Source: Hymenobacter sp. UV11
GTDB taxonomy: Bacteria; Bacteroidota; Bacteroidia; Cytophagales; Hymenobacteraceae
Direction: 5' to 3'
NCBI RefSeq assembly: GCF_004684095.1
Contig: NZ_SRII01000006.1
Coordinates: 62,001 to 126,000 of the forward strand
Length of the DNA: 64,000 nt
Made by a program: the position numbers and the translations under genes. Positions 1 to 8,947 of this stretch are shown piece by piece. Positions within the stretch are counted from its first letter, which is position 1, and each line of letters starts with the position of its first letter. The notes below the pieces were generated by a model. It did no database searches. It saw only the letters and a list, made by a program, of their open reading frames with translations, and was not told where the DNA came from.

Positions 1-229
1 TAGGCGCAAACTCGCCGAGCTTGTGGCCGACCATGTTTTCAGTTACATAGACCGGGATGAACTTGTTCCCGTTGTGGACTGCGAAGGTGTGACCTACGAA
101 GTCAGGCGAAATCATCGAGCGGCGCGACCAAGTCTTTACCACCGACTTCTTGCCAGCGCTTTCCAGCGCTTCTACCTTCTTCTCGAGCCGGAAGTCAATG
201 TACGGCCCTTTTTTGAGTGAACGTGCCAT
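1..229 (-). CDS. rpsS: 30S ribosomal protein S19 (C-terminus cut by window edge)
   Basis: Small-subunit protein that binds 16S rRNA in the head of the 30S subunit together with S13. The minus-strand reading starts at an ATG at 229 and gives [20 protein letters not shown], a typical S19 N-terminus, followed by [11 protein letters not shown] and a [22 protein letters not shown] core. The frame is still open at base 1, so the last few residues lie outside the window. It follows rplB by only 3 nt, as in the usual S10 operon order L3-L4-L23-L2-S19, and is surely co-transcribed with it. Confidence 0.95.
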   Translation of the reverse strand, partial: MARSLKKGPYIDFRLEKKVEALESAGKKSVVKTWSRRSMISPDFVGHTFAVHNGNKFIPVYVTENMVGHKLGEFAP

Positions 230-232
230 ATA

Positions 233-1060
233 TTACTTCTTGCCTTTGCGGCTGACAATCAGGTTCTCAGAATACTTGTTCTTGTTGCGGGTCTTCTGAC
301 CCTTAGCGAAGATGCCGTTACGGCTACGTGGGTGACCACCCGACGATTTACCTTCACCACCACCCATTGGGTGGTCAACAGGGTTCATGGCTACACCACG
401 AACGCGGGGGCGACGACCAGCCCAACGGTTACGACCGGCTTTGCCCATCACAACGTTCATGTGGTCACCGTTTGATACCGTACCAACCGTGGCGGTGCAG
501 GTAACGAGTACCATGCGCATCTCGCCGGAGGGCAGCTTGAGGGTAGCGTAACGCTCCTCACGAGCTACAAGCTGGGCGTAGGTGCCAGCCGAGCGAGCGA
601 TAGCGGCACCCTGACCGGGCTGCAACTCGATGTTGTGAACAATAGTACCGAGGGGCATCTCGCGGAGCGGCAACGCATTGCCAACTTCAGGAGCGACACC
701 GGGGCCCGATACGATAACGGTATCTACGTTCAGGCCCGCAGGGGCGATGATGTAGCGCTTCTCGCCGTCGGCGTAGTGCAGCAAGGCAATACGAGCGGTG
801 CGGTTAGGGTCGTACTCGATAGTCTTCACCGTGGCCGGAACACCGGCTTTGTCACGCTTGAAGTCAACGATACGATATTGGGTCTTATGTCCACCGCCGA
901 TGTAGCGGTTCGACATTTTACCCGAAGAGTTACGACCGCCGCTCTTTTTGAGTGAGGTCAGCAACGACTTCTCCGGCGTCGACGTCGTTAGTTCGTCGAA
1001 GGCTGGGGCCACGCGGAAGCGTTGGCCTGGCGTGGTTGGTCTGAGTTTTTTAAGTGCCAT
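233..1060 (-). CDS. rplB: 50S ribosomal protein L2
   Basis: Large-subunit protein that binds 23S rRNA near the peptidyl transferase centre and is needed for subunit association. The 275-residue product has normal family length. It starts [17 protein letters not shown] and carries the conserved RNA-binding stretch around residues 220-240 ([20 protein letters not shown]) with the universally conserved histidine. The C-terminus is basic ([18 protein letters not shown]). It lies 33 nt after rplW and 3 nt before rpsS in the same transcription unit. Nothing about it is odd. Confidence 0.98.
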   Translation of the reverse strand: MALKKLRPTTPGQRFRVAPAFDELTTSTPEKSLLTSLKKSGGRNSSGKMSNRYIGGGHKTQYRIVDFKRDKAGVPATVKTIEYDPNRTARIALLHYADGEKRYIIAPAGLNVDTVIVSGPGVAPEVGNALPLREMPLGTIVHNIELQPGQGAAIARSAGTYAQLVAREERYATLKLPSGEMRMVLVTCTATVGTVSNGDHMNVVMGKAGRNRWAGRRPRVRGVAMNPVDHPMGGGEGKSSGGHPRSRNGIFAKGQKTRNKNKYSENLIVSRKGKK

Positions 1061-1093
1061 TACTAGCTAGTTGGGCTTTTGCGGCGAAGGCAA

Positions 1094-1381
1094 TTAGATA
1101 TTGCCGTAGAAATCGATGATGTCACCGTCCTTCAGGGTCACGACGGCTTTTTTGCCGTGGGCGCGACGACCCGAAACCTGGCCACCTTTGGTAGCCTTCG
1201 ACTTTATTTTGCCAATCGTGCGCATTGTATTAATACCGGTCACGGTTACGCCATAAAGCTGCTCGATGTCTTTTTTAATCTGCACCTTATTGGCCGTGCG
1301 CTCTACCTCGAACACATAGCGGCCTTTTTCGGTCAGGCTAGTAGCCTTTTCGGTGATAATGGGGCGTTTTAGCGTGCTCAT
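1094..1381 (-). CDS. rplW: 50S ribosomal protein L23
   Basis: L23 sits at the polypeptide exit tunnel and docks trigger factor and SRP. The 95-residue product starts MSTLKRPIITEKATSLTEKG, the typical L23 opening, and continues with YVFEVERTANKVQIKKDIEQ and the TINTMR-like loop. Its start codon overlaps the rplD stop codon by one base (TAATG arrangement), pointing to translational coupling with rplD. Length and sequence are ordinary for the family. Confidence 0.97.
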   Translation of the reverse strand: MSTLKRPIITEKATSLTEKGRYVFEVERTANKVQIKKDIEQLYGVTVTGINTMRTIGKIKSKATKGGQVSGRRAHGKKAVVTLKDGDIIDFYGNI

Positions 1382-2028
1382 TATTCGGCGGAGTTAGTAG
1401 TGTACAATTGCTCCAGCGAACGCAGGCCGTCCTCGCTGATGAGCAGCGTGTCGGTGTTCAACAGGTCGTGGGTGTTGAGGCCTACGGCAGTTGAAATCTT
1501 TACTTTCTGCACGTTGCGAGCGCTGAGAAGCATGTTCTTATCGGCAGCCTCGCCAGCTACGTACAAGGTCTTGCGACCATTGTTGAGCTTCAGGCCATCA
1601 AGGACAGCTATGAAGTCTTTCGTGCGGGGGGCACTGAAAGCAAGGTTTTCAACCAGCGCAACTTTGCCATCGCGGGCCAGCACCGAAAGGGCCGACAGAC
1701 GGGCAACGCGCTTGGTCTTCTTGTTGAGCTTGAAGCTATAGTCACGCGGACGCGGACCAAACATGCGGCCACCACCTACAAACACACCTGACTTCATCGA
1801 ACCAGCACGGGCACCACCGGTGCCTTTTTGCTTCTTCAGTTTCTTGGTGGTACGGGCGATTTCGGCGCGCTCCTTCGATTTGTGCGTACCCTGGCGCTGG
1901 TTGGCCAGGTACTGCTTCACGTCGAGGTACATGACGTGCTCGTTCGGCTCGTGGCCAAACACGGCGTCAGACAACGTAACCTTACGGCCAGTGTCTTCGC
2001 CTTTGCTATTGAATACGGACAGTTCCAT
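1381..2028 (-). CDS. rplD: 50S ribosomal protein L4
   Basis: L4 lines the peptide exit tunnel; in E. coli it also represses its own S10 operon. The chosen start (MELSVFNSKGEDTGRKV, 215 aa) is the first methionine that matches the family; an in-frame extension upstream to 2097 overlaps rplC and encodes nothing L4-like. Conserved parts include the basic loop TKKLKKQKGTGGARAG and the downstream GGGRMFGPRPRDYSFKLNKK that reach into the tunnel. The gene begins 19 nt after rplC and overlaps rplW by one base. Whether L4 regulates this operon here is unknown, but see the hairpin before rplC. Confidence 0.96.
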   Translation of the reverse strand: MELSVFNSKGEDTGRKVTLSDAVFGHEPNEHVMYLDVKQYLANQRQGTHKSKERAEIARTTKKLKKQKGTGGARAGSMKSGVFVGGGRMFGPRPRDYSFKLNKKTKRVARLSALSVLARDGKVALVENLAFSAPRTKDFIAVLDGLKLNNGRKTLYVAGEAADKNMLLSARNVQKVKISTAVGLNTHDLLNTDTLLISEDGLRSLEQLYTTNSAE

Positions 2029-2047
2029 CTCTAGTAAGCTTTGCAGG

Positions 2048-2668
2048 TTATTTCTCCAGAACCACGTAGCCGTTCTTGGCACCTGGCACTGAGCCACTTA
2101 CCAAAATCAGGTTCTTGTCAGCCACGATGCGCATCACCTTCAGGTTTTGAATCTTAACGCGGTCGGTACCCATACGGCCACCCATGCGCATTCCTTTGAA
2201 CACACGCGAAGGCCACGAGCAAGCACCGATTGAACCGGGGTGACGCAGGCGGTTGTGCTGGCCGTGGGTTTGGCCACCAACGCCCTGGAAATTGTAGCGC
2301 TTTACAACACCTTGGAAACCTTTACCCTTTGAGGTACCAACTACGTCAACAAACTCGCCTTCTTCGAAGAACGAGGTTTCAACCGTACTACCTAACGCGT
2401 AAGCGGCGATATCTTCCGTACGGAATTCTACCAAGCGCTTCTTAGGCGTGGTGCTGGCTTTAGCGAAGTGGCCAGCCAAGGCCTTAGTGGTATTCTTGGC
2501 TTTTTTCTCGCCGTAGCCGAGCTGGATGGCGTTGTAGCCGTCAGTTTCGACAGTTTTAACCTGCGTCACTACGCACGGACCCGCTTCGATGAGCGTGCAG
2601 GGAATATTTTTCCCGTCCGGAGTGAAGAGGCTTGTCATACCGATTTTTTTACCGATGATGCCAGGCAT
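2048..2668 (-). CDS. rplC: 50S ribosomal protein L3
   Basis: L3 binds 23S rRNA close to the peptidyl transferase centre and nucleates large-subunit assembly. The start at 2668 ([20 protein letters not shown]) fits the family; a start 24 nt upstream (MCHLISTR...) is not conserved. The 206-residue product has the [20 protein letters not shown] segment with the glutamine that is methylated in E. coli L3, and the [13 protein letters not shown] loop (here [20 protein letters not shown]). It is the first gene of this transcription unit: the usual upstream partner rpsJ lies 2.5 kb away behind a terminator. Confidence 0.96.
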   Translation of the reverse strand: MPGIIGKKIGMTSLFTPDGKNIPCTLIEAGPCVVTQVKTVETDGYNAIQLGYGEKKAKNTTKALAGHFAKASTTPKKRLVEFRTEDIAAYALGSTVETSFFEEGEFVDVVGTSKGKGFQGVVKRYNFQGVGGQTHGQHNRLRHPGSIGACSWPSRVFKGMRMGGRMGTDRVKIQNLKVMRIVADKNLILVSGSVPGAKNGYVVLEK

Positions 2669-2695
2669 TCGAGTGGATATTAAATGACACAAAAA

Positions 2696-2718
2696 GAAAA
2701 GGCCCGAGTGGCCTTTTC
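2696..2718 (-). terminator. Terminator-shaped hairpin in the rplC leader (possible attenuator)
   Basis: On the minus strand a perfect 9-bp stem (GAAAAGGCC / GGCCTTTTC, 5-nt loop ACTCG) is followed at once by TTTTT, the form of an intrinsic terminator. It ends 27 nt before the rplC start codon and lies downstream of a good -7 box (2731-2738), so transcripts from that promoter must cross it. It may simply stop read-through from the upstream pseudogene, or it may attenuate the S10 operon. Confidence 0.7.
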
Positions 2719-2730
2719 GCTAAGGGAGTG

Positions 2731-2762
2731 CAAAGGTAGGAATTTTTGCTGAGAAAAACCAA
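2731..2762 (-). promoter_or_regulatory. Bacteroidota-type promoter for the rplC operon
   Basis: The minus strand carries TTG, 21 nt, then TACCTTTG (2738 to 2731), matching the primary sigma consensus of Bacteroidota (TTTG / TAnnTTTG). Transcription would begin near 2724, at the base of the leader hairpin. The spacer is slightly longer than the usual 19-20 nt. Confidence 0.65.
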
Positions 2763-2821
2763 GTCGAGCGAGAAAATAATTTCCTCTCAAGCTGTTAGGT
2801 ATTCTGAATCCTCGCAAAGCT

Positions 2822-4213
2822 TCAAGCAAGTTGTGCCTGTGGTGTCAGTAATTCTCTCGCTTCACTGCCCTCTTCAGTGCATGTAGGAGTTGAGGCTAAT
2901 AAAATAAAGAAGAGCCCTACGATAACCTCAATATTGCTTTCCAAGGTGTACTCGACTACGAACGAAATAGATACAATCAAATAAATAATCATGAGCAAGA
3001 TATTTCGCTGGCGAATAGCTGCTAGGAGAGGGTAGTAAAACCCCAGCGTAAATAGCAGCAACCCGATAACTCCGTATGCAGCTAGATTATAGATAAATTG
3101 GTTGTGAGGCAGTACGTAGCGGTCAGGATTAATTTCCGGAAAACGGTAGCTATACTGCTGAGCCATTGCCTCTTGCAGCTTTACCTTACTTACGCTAAGT
3201 ATTGGGTGTTCGCGCACAGTTATCCAAGCTACTTGATAGGAGTACACGCGTGCCGTTACGGAAAAATTATTAGCTGCTTGCGCAGAGTCTAACTGCTCGG
3301 TGTCGGTGCGCGTATTGATAATTTTATTCTGGAGGGTAGGGAAGAAAAGCACGCAAGCAATTCCTAGCGCAGCTACAAGGGCAGCCCCGGCGAATGCTAA
3401 ACGCCAGCGGCCCATTTGCCATCCCAGCCACCCTAGCCAAAGCAGTCCTGCTGCATACATAGTAACTATTCCGCTACGCACGGCCAGCAAGTGCTTAAAT
3501 AAGAATAGTAGCACGGCAGCCCCAATAACAACCTGCCGCATCTTGGGTGCTAGCTTATTGCTAAATACCATTACTACCCCCGATAATACTGCCATACTCA
3601 CTAGTAAGCTGAACCGGATATGGTCAGGTTTAGTTAGCATCACCTTCGACTGCAGGTAGAGTTTGGTTATTTTGGTGGCGTGAAGCGAATAGTTGATAGT
3701 GGCGCCTAAGGCTGCCAGGAGGCAACAGCCAATCAGCAATAGCCACAGTAGTCATTTACGCTTTGGTTGCTAATCGGTTAATAAAACAAAGGCGACTGGC
3801 AACAGCACAAATGGCAATTGAAGTAACAGGTCCTTTTGCAGTTCCGGGTTGTGCACATTCACTTACAGTAAGCCACTCACCGCATGCACCAAGTAAATGA
3901 GCACAAAGCTGAGCAGGTCAGGCCAAGTCTTCCGTTGCGCAATTCGCCTGTGACTAATAGCGTAGCCTACCCCCGTTACGAAGAGGCCTGCCATACAAAT
4001 GCCTGGCAACACGCGTATGCACGTGGCTCCGAACAGTCCGACGATGGTAAGTGCACTCCAGAACACACCAGCTTGCCGCACCCGTACTTCGGAAAAAAGA
4101 CTCCACATATAGGAAATTCTGGCGGCTTCCCGCGTAGTGAGGCTAGGGTAAAAGAATATAAAAGCTGCGATGGCCAAGCCAATTGGGGTACGCACAAAGG
4201 TAGTACCAAGCAT
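2822..4213 (-). pseudogene. Broken O-antigen ligase/polymerase-family membrane protein (three in-frame stops)
   Basis: An intact copy would be a polytopic inner-membrane protein of the O-antigen ligase (WaaL/Wzy_C) family, handling polysaccharide chains. One reading frame runs from ATG 4213 to the stop at 2822 (about 464 codons) but is interrupted within 42 codons by TAA (3863-3865), TAG and TGA. The peptide between the stops remains hydrophobic and family-like (NVHNPELQKDLLLQLPFVLL), and the downstream part has several membrane segments and the conserved VREHPILSV / LPHNQFIYN region, so the frame is genuine and was disrupted by nonsense changes rather than frameshifts. The N-terminal half (MLGTTFVRTPIGLAIAAFIF) and C-terminal half could be called as two ORFs, the second from TTG 3739, but neither is a full protein. 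It lies between rpsJ and rplC beside a glycosyltransferase, a place normally free of genes. Confidence 0.75.
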
Positions 4214-4317
4214 ATTGTTAAGGAGGACTAGTTGCAGAGAAGGATATCCAATTAATGAAGCAGCGCCCTACCCCTCCTAAAACCCGCTATTCCAAACCGT
4301 AGGGGCTACTTTTACTT

Positions 4318-5145
4318 ATGGCTACGCTCAAGGCATCTATCATTATTTCTGTATACAATAGGTTTGATTTTTTGCAGCTTGTTCTGGCTGGCTTAGAAAT
4401 GCAAACCGAACAGCGCTTTGAAGTCATTATCTCAGATGATGGCTCGCATAAGCAATTCGTAGCCCAGCTACGCCAAGTATGCCAGGCCTCTCCCCTGCAG
4501 ATTCGACACAACTGGCACGCTGATGATGGCTTCCGCAAGAATCAAATTCTGAATAGCTCCATCAGCTTGGCGCTAGGAGCGCAGCTTATTTTTCTCGATG
4601 GCGACTGCATTCCTCACCCGGCATTTGTAGCCGAGCATCTAACGCTTGGTGGCGATGGCCGGTGCTTGGCAGGGCGCCGCATCGATATTTCTGACCGCCT
4701 CACCCGCCAGCTTACCCCTACCAAAGTGCGCCAAGGTATTTTACAGAACCCTATTACCATAGCAGGGCAGTTGGCAGACTTCCTAACGCGCCGCACCTTT
4801 CATTTCATGAATGGTTTATACGTTACTACCACCCTGCTGCGGAGCTATTTCAACCGTAAGGAACGCGGCTTGCTAGGTGCCAATTTTTCGGTTATGAAGG
4901 CAGACTTGCAAGCCATCAATGGCTTTGATGAGCGTTATACCGCTCCAACTTTTGGCGAGGACTCCGATGTAGAGTTTCGTCTTCGACTGCAAGGAATCAA
5001 CATCATTCCGGTGCTCAATATTGCTGTTGCGTACCATTGCTTCCACAAGCTCCTACCCCGCCCTGAAGTGAGCAAGGCACTTTATGAGCAAGTGGTGCGC
5101 GACAAGATTGCTTTTACACCCTATGGTTTAGTAAAGACCGCATAA
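4318..5145 (+). CDS. Family 2 glycosyltransferase
   Basis: Likely transfers a sugar from a nucleotide-sugar donor to a surface polysaccharide. The 275-residue protein opens with the GT-A fold signature SIIISVYNRFDFLQLVL, then VIISDDGS (donor-binding aspartates, near residue 40) and IFLDGDCIPHP (DxD-type metal site, near residue 95). The C-terminal part GFDERYTAPTFGEDSDVEFR resembles the galactosyltransferase C-terminal domain (GT7-like), as in family 2 enzymes of the chondroitin-synthase group. It is the only plus-strand gene in the first 26 kb and is flanked by the broken O-antigen ligase gene (divergent) and by the rpsJ terminator. Substrate cannot be predicted. Confidence 0.85.
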   Translation: MATLKASIIISVYNRFDFLQLVLAGLEMQTEQRFEVIISDDGSHKQFVAQLRQVCQASPLQIRHNWHADDGFRKNQILNSSISLALGAQLIFLDGDCIPHPAFVAEHLTLGGDGRCLAGRRIDISDRLTRQLTPTKVRQGILQNPITIAGQLADFLTRRTFHFMNGLYVTTTLLRSYFNRKERGLLGANFSVMKADLQAINGFDERYTAPTFGEDSDVEFRLRLQGINIIPVLNIAVAYHCFHKLLPRPEVSKALYEQVVRDKIAFTPYGLVKTA

Positions 5146-5150
5146 AAAAA

Positions 5151-5206
5151 TTTGACTACTAAAAAGCCCCGTCAACAAATGCTGACGGGGCTTTTTAGTA
5201 GTCAAA
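5151..5206. terminator. Perfect 24-bp bidirectional terminator between rpsJ and glycosyltransferase
   Basis: A 24-nt arm (5151-5174) is perfectly complementary to 5183-5206 around the 8-nt loop acaaatgc. The stem carries a GC-rich core (AGCCCCGTCA / TGACGGGGCT) with A/T tracts on both sides, so it can stop both the plus-strand glycosyltransferase and the minus-strand str operon after rpsJ. It separates rpsJ from rplC transcriptionally. Confidence 0.92.
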
Positions 5207-5214
5207 TCTCAAGC

Positions 5215-5520
5215 TCAGACTTTGATTTCAACGTCAACGCCGCTGGGCAATTCCAGCTTCATCAGCGCATCTACCGTCTTGCTGCTGGTCGAGAAAATGT
5301 CAACCAAGCGCTTGTACGTGCAAAGCTGGAATTGCTCCCGGCTCTTCTTGTTCACGTGAGGCGAGCGCAGTACGGTGTACTTCTCCTTTTCCGTAGGCAA
5401 CGGAATGGGACCACTTACAATAGCACCGGTCGCTTTAACCGCTTTCACGATTTTCTCGGCCGATTTATCGACCAAGTTGTGGTCGTAGCTTTTCAGCTTG
5501 ATTCTGATTTTTTGGTTCAT
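5215..5520 (-). CDS. rpsJ: 30S ribosomal protein S10
   Basis: S10 is part of the 30S head and, with NusB, of the antitermination complex. The 101-residue product begins [20 protein letters not shown] and contains the conserved GPIPLPT and [14 protein letters not shown] motifs. In most relatives rpsJ is directly followed by rplC; here a strong terminator follows 9 nt after the stop codon, and rplC is 2.5 kb away. It lies 47 nt after fusA. Confidence 0.97.
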   Translation of the reverse strand: MNQKIRIKLKSYDHNLVDKSAEKIVKAVKATGAIVSGPIPLPTEKEKYTVLRSPHVNKKSREQFQLCTYKRLVDIFSTSSKTVDALMKLELPSGVDVEIKV

Positions 5521-5567
5521 GATTTTTAGAGGCCGATTGCCTCAGGGTGTGACAAGCTGATAGGAAA

Positions 5568-7706
5568 CTATTTACCGCCTTTGATTTTGGCGATGATGGC
5601 ATCTGCCATGTTTTGCGGTACCACCTCGTAATGCGAGAAGGTAAGCGAAGCCGAGGCACGGCCCGACGACAGCGTGCGCAGGTCGGTTACGTAGCCGAAC
5701 AACTCCGACAGGGGTACGTCGGCTTTGATAATCTGAGCACCACCCTTGGTGTCCATGCCCTTCATCAAGCCACGGCGACGGTTTAGGTCACCCGTTACCG
5801 GGCCGGTGTACTCGTCGGGGCAAACAACCTCCACGTTCATAATGGGCTCGAGCAGTTTCGGACCAGCCTTGCGGGCTGCTTCGCGGAAACCACCACGGGC
5901 GGCGAGTTCGAACGACAGGGCGTCCGAGTCAACGTCGTGGAAAGAGCCGTGGTACAGACGCACCTTCATGCCTTCAATCGGGAAGCCAGCCAGGGGACCC
6001 TGACGCATAGCCTCTTCGAAGCCCTTCTGAATGGGCTGGATGAATTCGCGGGGGATAACACCACCCACGATAGCGTTGTCGAACTCGAAGCCAGGCTTTT
6101 CGGGTTCGGTCTCTTTCGGGCCGAGTTCGAATACGATGTCGCCGAATTTACCGCGGCCACCGGTCTGCTTCTTATACGTCTCGCGGTGGTCGACTTTCTT
6201 GGTCAAAATCTCCTTGTATGCTACCTGCGGGGCACCTTGGTTGATTTCAACTTTGAATTCACGACGCATCCGGTCGATGATGATTTCCAAGTGGAGCTCA
6301 CCCATACCGCGCAATACGGTCTGGCCAGTCTCTTCGTCGGTGTTCACACGCAGGGTTGGGTCTTCCTCGATGAGCTTGGCAATAGCCATACCCATTTTGT
6401 CAACGTCGGCCTGCGTCTTAGGCTCAATGGCGTAGCCGATTACCGGCTCAGGGAACGACATCGACTCGAGAACCAGCGGGTTCTTCTCATCGGTGAGCGT
6501 GTCACCCGTTTTGATATCTTTGAAACCAACACCAGCCGCAATATCACCAGCCTGAATGCTGTCGATTTGGTTCTGCTTGTTGGAGTGCATCTGCATGAGG
6601 CGCGAAATACGCTCCTTCTTGCCAGTGCGGTTGTTCAGTACGTACGAACCACCATTCAACACGCCCGAATAGCAGCGGAAGAAGCATAGACGGCCCACGT
6701 AGGGGTCGGTAGCAATCTTGAACGCCAAGGCAGTGAAAGGCTCCGTGTTGTCGGGGTGACGCTCGATTTCTTCGCCGTTGTCGGGGTTGGTACCGATGAT
6801 GGCGGGCATGTCGAGAGGCGACGGCAGGTAAGCCATTACGGCATCCAGCATCGTCTGTACACCCTTATTTTTGAAGGCCGAGCCGCACAATACGGGCGAG
6901 AACTTCATGTCGATTACCGCTTTGCGAATAACGACCATCATTTCTTCGCGGGTAATGCTCTCCGGGTCCTCGAAGAATTTCTCCATCAAGGTGTCGTCGT
7001 AGTCGGCTACGCTCTCGATAAGCTTCTCGCGCCACTCGGCTACTGTGTCCACGAGGTCTTCGGGAACCGGAACTTCGTTGTACGATTTGCCTTCGGTAGC
7101 GTCGTCCCACACAATGGCTTTGCCAGTGAGCAGGTCAACTACGCCTTTGAACGTGTCTTCAGCGCCAATTGGGATTTGCAGCGGCACGGGGTTAGCACCG
7201 AGCTTGTCCTTAATTTCGGCTACGGCCTTAAAGAAGTCAGCGCCAGCACGGTCCATCTTATTGACGAAGCAGATACGGGGCACGCTGTACTTGTCAGCCT
7301 GGCGCCACACAGTCTCCGACTGCGGCTCTACACCCGATACGGCGCAGAACAGCGCCACGGCACCGTCCAACACGCGCAATGAGCGCTCTACCTCTACCGT
7401 GAAGTCAACGTGACCGGGGGTATCAATGAGGTTGATTTTGTACTGGTGCGTGTCGGGAATCGAGTTGCCCTGCGCATCAGTGGGGTAGTTCCAGAAGGTG
7501 GTCGTAGCGGCCGACGTGATAGTGATACCACGCTCCTGCTCCTGCTCCATCCAGTCCATCGTAGCAGCTCCGTCGTGCACCTCCCCAATTTTGTGGGTTT
7601 TGCCGGTGTAGTACAGAATGCGCTCCGAAGTGGTCGTCTTGCCCGCGTCAATGTGGGCCATGATGCCAATATTGCGCAGGTATTGTAGCTCTTTGTTGAC
7701 TGCCAT
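5568..7706 (-). CDS. fusA: Translation elongation factor G
   Basis: EF-G is the GTPase that drives translocation and, with RRF, ribosome recycling. The 712-residue product has the full set of G motifs: [15 protein letters not shown] (P-loop, near residue 17), the switch region [20 protein letters not shown] and [10 protein letters not shown]. The later domains end with the typical [23 protein letters not shown]. It sits between rpsG and rpsJ as in the str operon. The rpsG-fusA gap holds a long inverted repeat. Confidence 0.98.
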   Translation of the reverse strand: MAVNKELQYLRNIGIMAHIDAGKTTTSERILYYTGKTHKIGEVHDGAATMDWMEQEQERGITITSAATTTFWNYPTDAQGNSIPDTHQYKINLIDTPGHVDFTVEVERSLRVLDGAVALFCAVSGVEPQSETVWRQADKYSVPRICFVNKMDRAGADFFKAVAEIKDKLGANPVPLQIPIGAEDTFKGVVDLLTGKAIVWDDATEGKSYNEVPVPEDLVDTVAEWREKLIESVADYDDTLMEKFFEDPESITREEMMVVIRKAVIDMKFSPVLCGSAFKNKGVQTMLDAVMAYLPSPLDMPAIIGTNPDNGEEIERHPDNTEPFTALAFKIATDPYVGRLCFFRCYSGVLNGGSYVLNNRTGKKERISRLMQMHSNKQNQIDSIQAGDIAAGVGFKDIKTGDTLTDEKNPLVLESMSFPEPVIGYAIEPKTQADVDKMGMAIAKLIEEDPTLRVNTDEETGQTVLRGMGELHLEIIIDRMRREFKVEINQGAPQVAYKEILTKKVDHRETYKKQTGGRGKFGDIVFELGPKETEPEKPGFEFDNAIVGGVIPREFIQPIQKGFEEAMRQGPLAGFPIEGMKVRLYHGSFHDVDSDALSFELAARGGFREAARKAGPKLLEPIMNVEVVCPDEYTGPVTGDLNRRRGLMKGMDTKGGAQIIKADVPLSELFGYVTDLRTLSSGRASASLTFSHYEVVPQNMADAIIAKIKGGK

Positions 7707-7724
7707 TACGGTGGGTTAATTAGC

Positions 7725-7808
7725 GCGTTAGCGGATTGATGAGTTCAGGAGAGAAGACAACCAAAACTGGCTAAACATTCAATCTGAACTCATCAACCCG
7801 CTAAACGC
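7725..7808. repeat. Long inverted repeat in the rpsG-fusA gap
   Basis: The arm at 7725-7748 (reading GCGTTAGCGGATTGATGAGT and on to TCAG) pairs with 7784-7808 with one mismatch and one bulged base; the loop is 35 nt. There is no T-tract, so it is not a normal terminator. In the mRNA it would form a 24-bp stem between two essential genes, suggesting a processing or stability element. Confidence 0.75.
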
Positions 7809-7816
7809 CCGATGTA

Positions 7817-8284
7817 TTAGAAACGGAAGTGCGAGAAAGCCTTGTTGGCTTCAGCCATGCGGTGGGTGTCGTCCTTTTTCTTAACGGCAGCACCTTCACC
7901 TTTGGCAGCAGCAATGATTTCGCCGGCCAACTTGTCCTTCATGGTTTTCTCACCACGGCGACGAGCGTACTGAATCAGCCACTTCGAGCCAACAGCAATG
8001 CGGCGGTCGGCACGCACTTCAATCGGCACCTGGAAGGTAGCACCACCTACGCGGCGGCTTTTTACCTCTACAGTCGGCATTACATTGTTCAACGCTTTGC
8101 GCCACATTTCGAGGCCGCTTTCCTTGGTGCGGGTTTCCACTTGCTCTACGGCATCGTAGAAAATGGTGTAGGCCAGGTTTTTCTTCCCGTCATACATCAT
8201 GTAGTTGACGAAGCGGGTTACGAGCGTCTCCTTGAACTTGGGGTCCGGCAGGAGAATACGCTTTTTCGGTTTTGACTTGCGCAT
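7817..8284 (-). CDS. rpsG: 30S ribosomal protein S7
   Basis: S7 nucleates assembly of the 30S head and contacts E-site tRNA. The 155-residue product begins [19 protein letters not shown] and carries the signature [20 protein letters not shown], then [15 protein letters not shown]. The C-terminus ([14 protein letters not shown]) is typical. It lies between rpsL and fusA, with structured gaps of about 100 nt on both sides, wider than in most str operons. Confidence 0.97.
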   Translation of the reverse strand: MRKSKPKKRILLPDPKFKETLVTRFVNYMMYDGKKNLAYTIFYDAVEQVETRTKESGLEMWRKALNNVMPTVEVKSRRVGGATFQVPIEVRADRRIAVGSKWLIQYARRRGEKTMKDKLAGEIIAAAKGEGAAVKKKDDTHRMAEANKAFSHFRF

Positions 8285-8292
8285 GGTTTATA

Positions 8293-8378
8293 TAGTTGTC
8301 AGTTGTTAGCTGCTAGCCGGGAGGGGGGTAGGGGTGCTGAGCTTCCCTACCCCCTTCTCACCTAGCAACTGACAACTA
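8293..8378. repeat. Nested inverted repeats in the rpsL-rpsG gap
   Basis: An outer stem (TAGTTGTCAGTTG at 8293-8305 with its complement at 8366-8378) encloses an inner stem made of GAGGGGGGTAGGG (8321-8333) and CCCTACCCCCTTCTC (8345-8359). The inner stem is an inverted pair of the CCTACCCC word that recurs throughout the window. No T-tract follows on the minus strand, so full termination before rpsG is unlikely. Confidence 0.75.
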
Positions 8379-8383
8379 ATAAA

Positions 8384-8815
8384 TTACTTCTTCTTAGCAG
8401 GTGCGCCTTTGCCACCTTTGCCGGCCGCTGCTGCAGGCTGGCCCGGCTTTGGACGCTTAGCGCCGTACTTCGAGCGACGCTGCAAGCGGCCGCTTACGCC
8501 TGCCGTGTCGAGCGCACCACGAATGATGTGGTAACGAACACCTGGCAAGTCTTTTACCCGGCCTCCGCGAATGAGCACGATGCTGTGCTCCTGGAGGTTG
8601 TGGCCTTCACCGGGAATGTATGCGTTTACTTCCTTACCGTTGGTAAGGCGCACACGGGCCACTTTGCGCATAGCCGAGTTCGGCTTCTTAGGCGTGGTGG
8701 TATACACGCGAGTGCATACGCCCCGACGCTGCGGGCACGAATCAAGAGCAGGCGACTTCGACTTAGTAGTCAAAGCTTCCCGACCTTTCCGTACTAGTTG
8801 GTTGATGGTTGGCAT
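8384..8815 (-). CDS. rpsL: 30S ribosomal protein S12 with basic C-terminal tail
   Basis: S12 controls decoding accuracy at the A site. The 143-residue product has the universal core: [40 protein letters not shown] and [15 protein letters not shown]. The lysine of PKKPNSA, where streptomycin-resistance changes occur, is present, so the gene looks drug-sensitive. Usual S12 proteins are about 124 residues; this one adds an Ala/Gly/Lys/Pro tail ending [12 protein letters not shown]. First gene of the str operon, with its own promoter upstream. Confidence 0.97.
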   Translation of the reverse strand: MPTINQLVRKGREALTTKSKSPALDSCPQRRGVCTRVYTTTPKKPNSAMRKVARVRLTNGKEVNAYIPGEGHNLQEHSIVLIRGGRVKDLPGVRYHIIRGALDTAGVSGRLQRRSKYGAKRPKPGQPAAAAGKGGKGAPAKKK

Positions 8816-8864
8816 TTAGCGATTGGTTGAACGAGAGCCGTTTGCTCCCAAATTTTCAGGCCTG

Positions 8865-8896
8865 CAAAGGTAAGAAAATAGTTTGGCAATAGCAAA
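8865..8896 (-). promoter_or_regulatory. rpsL: Promoter of the rpsL (str) operon
   Basis: On the minus strand TTTG (8896-8893), a 20-nt spacer and TACCTTTG (8872-8865) fit the Bacteroidota -33/-7 consensus very well. Transcription would start about 40 nt upstream of the rpsL start codon. Confidence 0.8.
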
Positions 8897-8947
8897 CTCA
8901 CTGAAAAACTTAATTTTCCGTGCGCTAACGCTTCTACTACGACTTGC

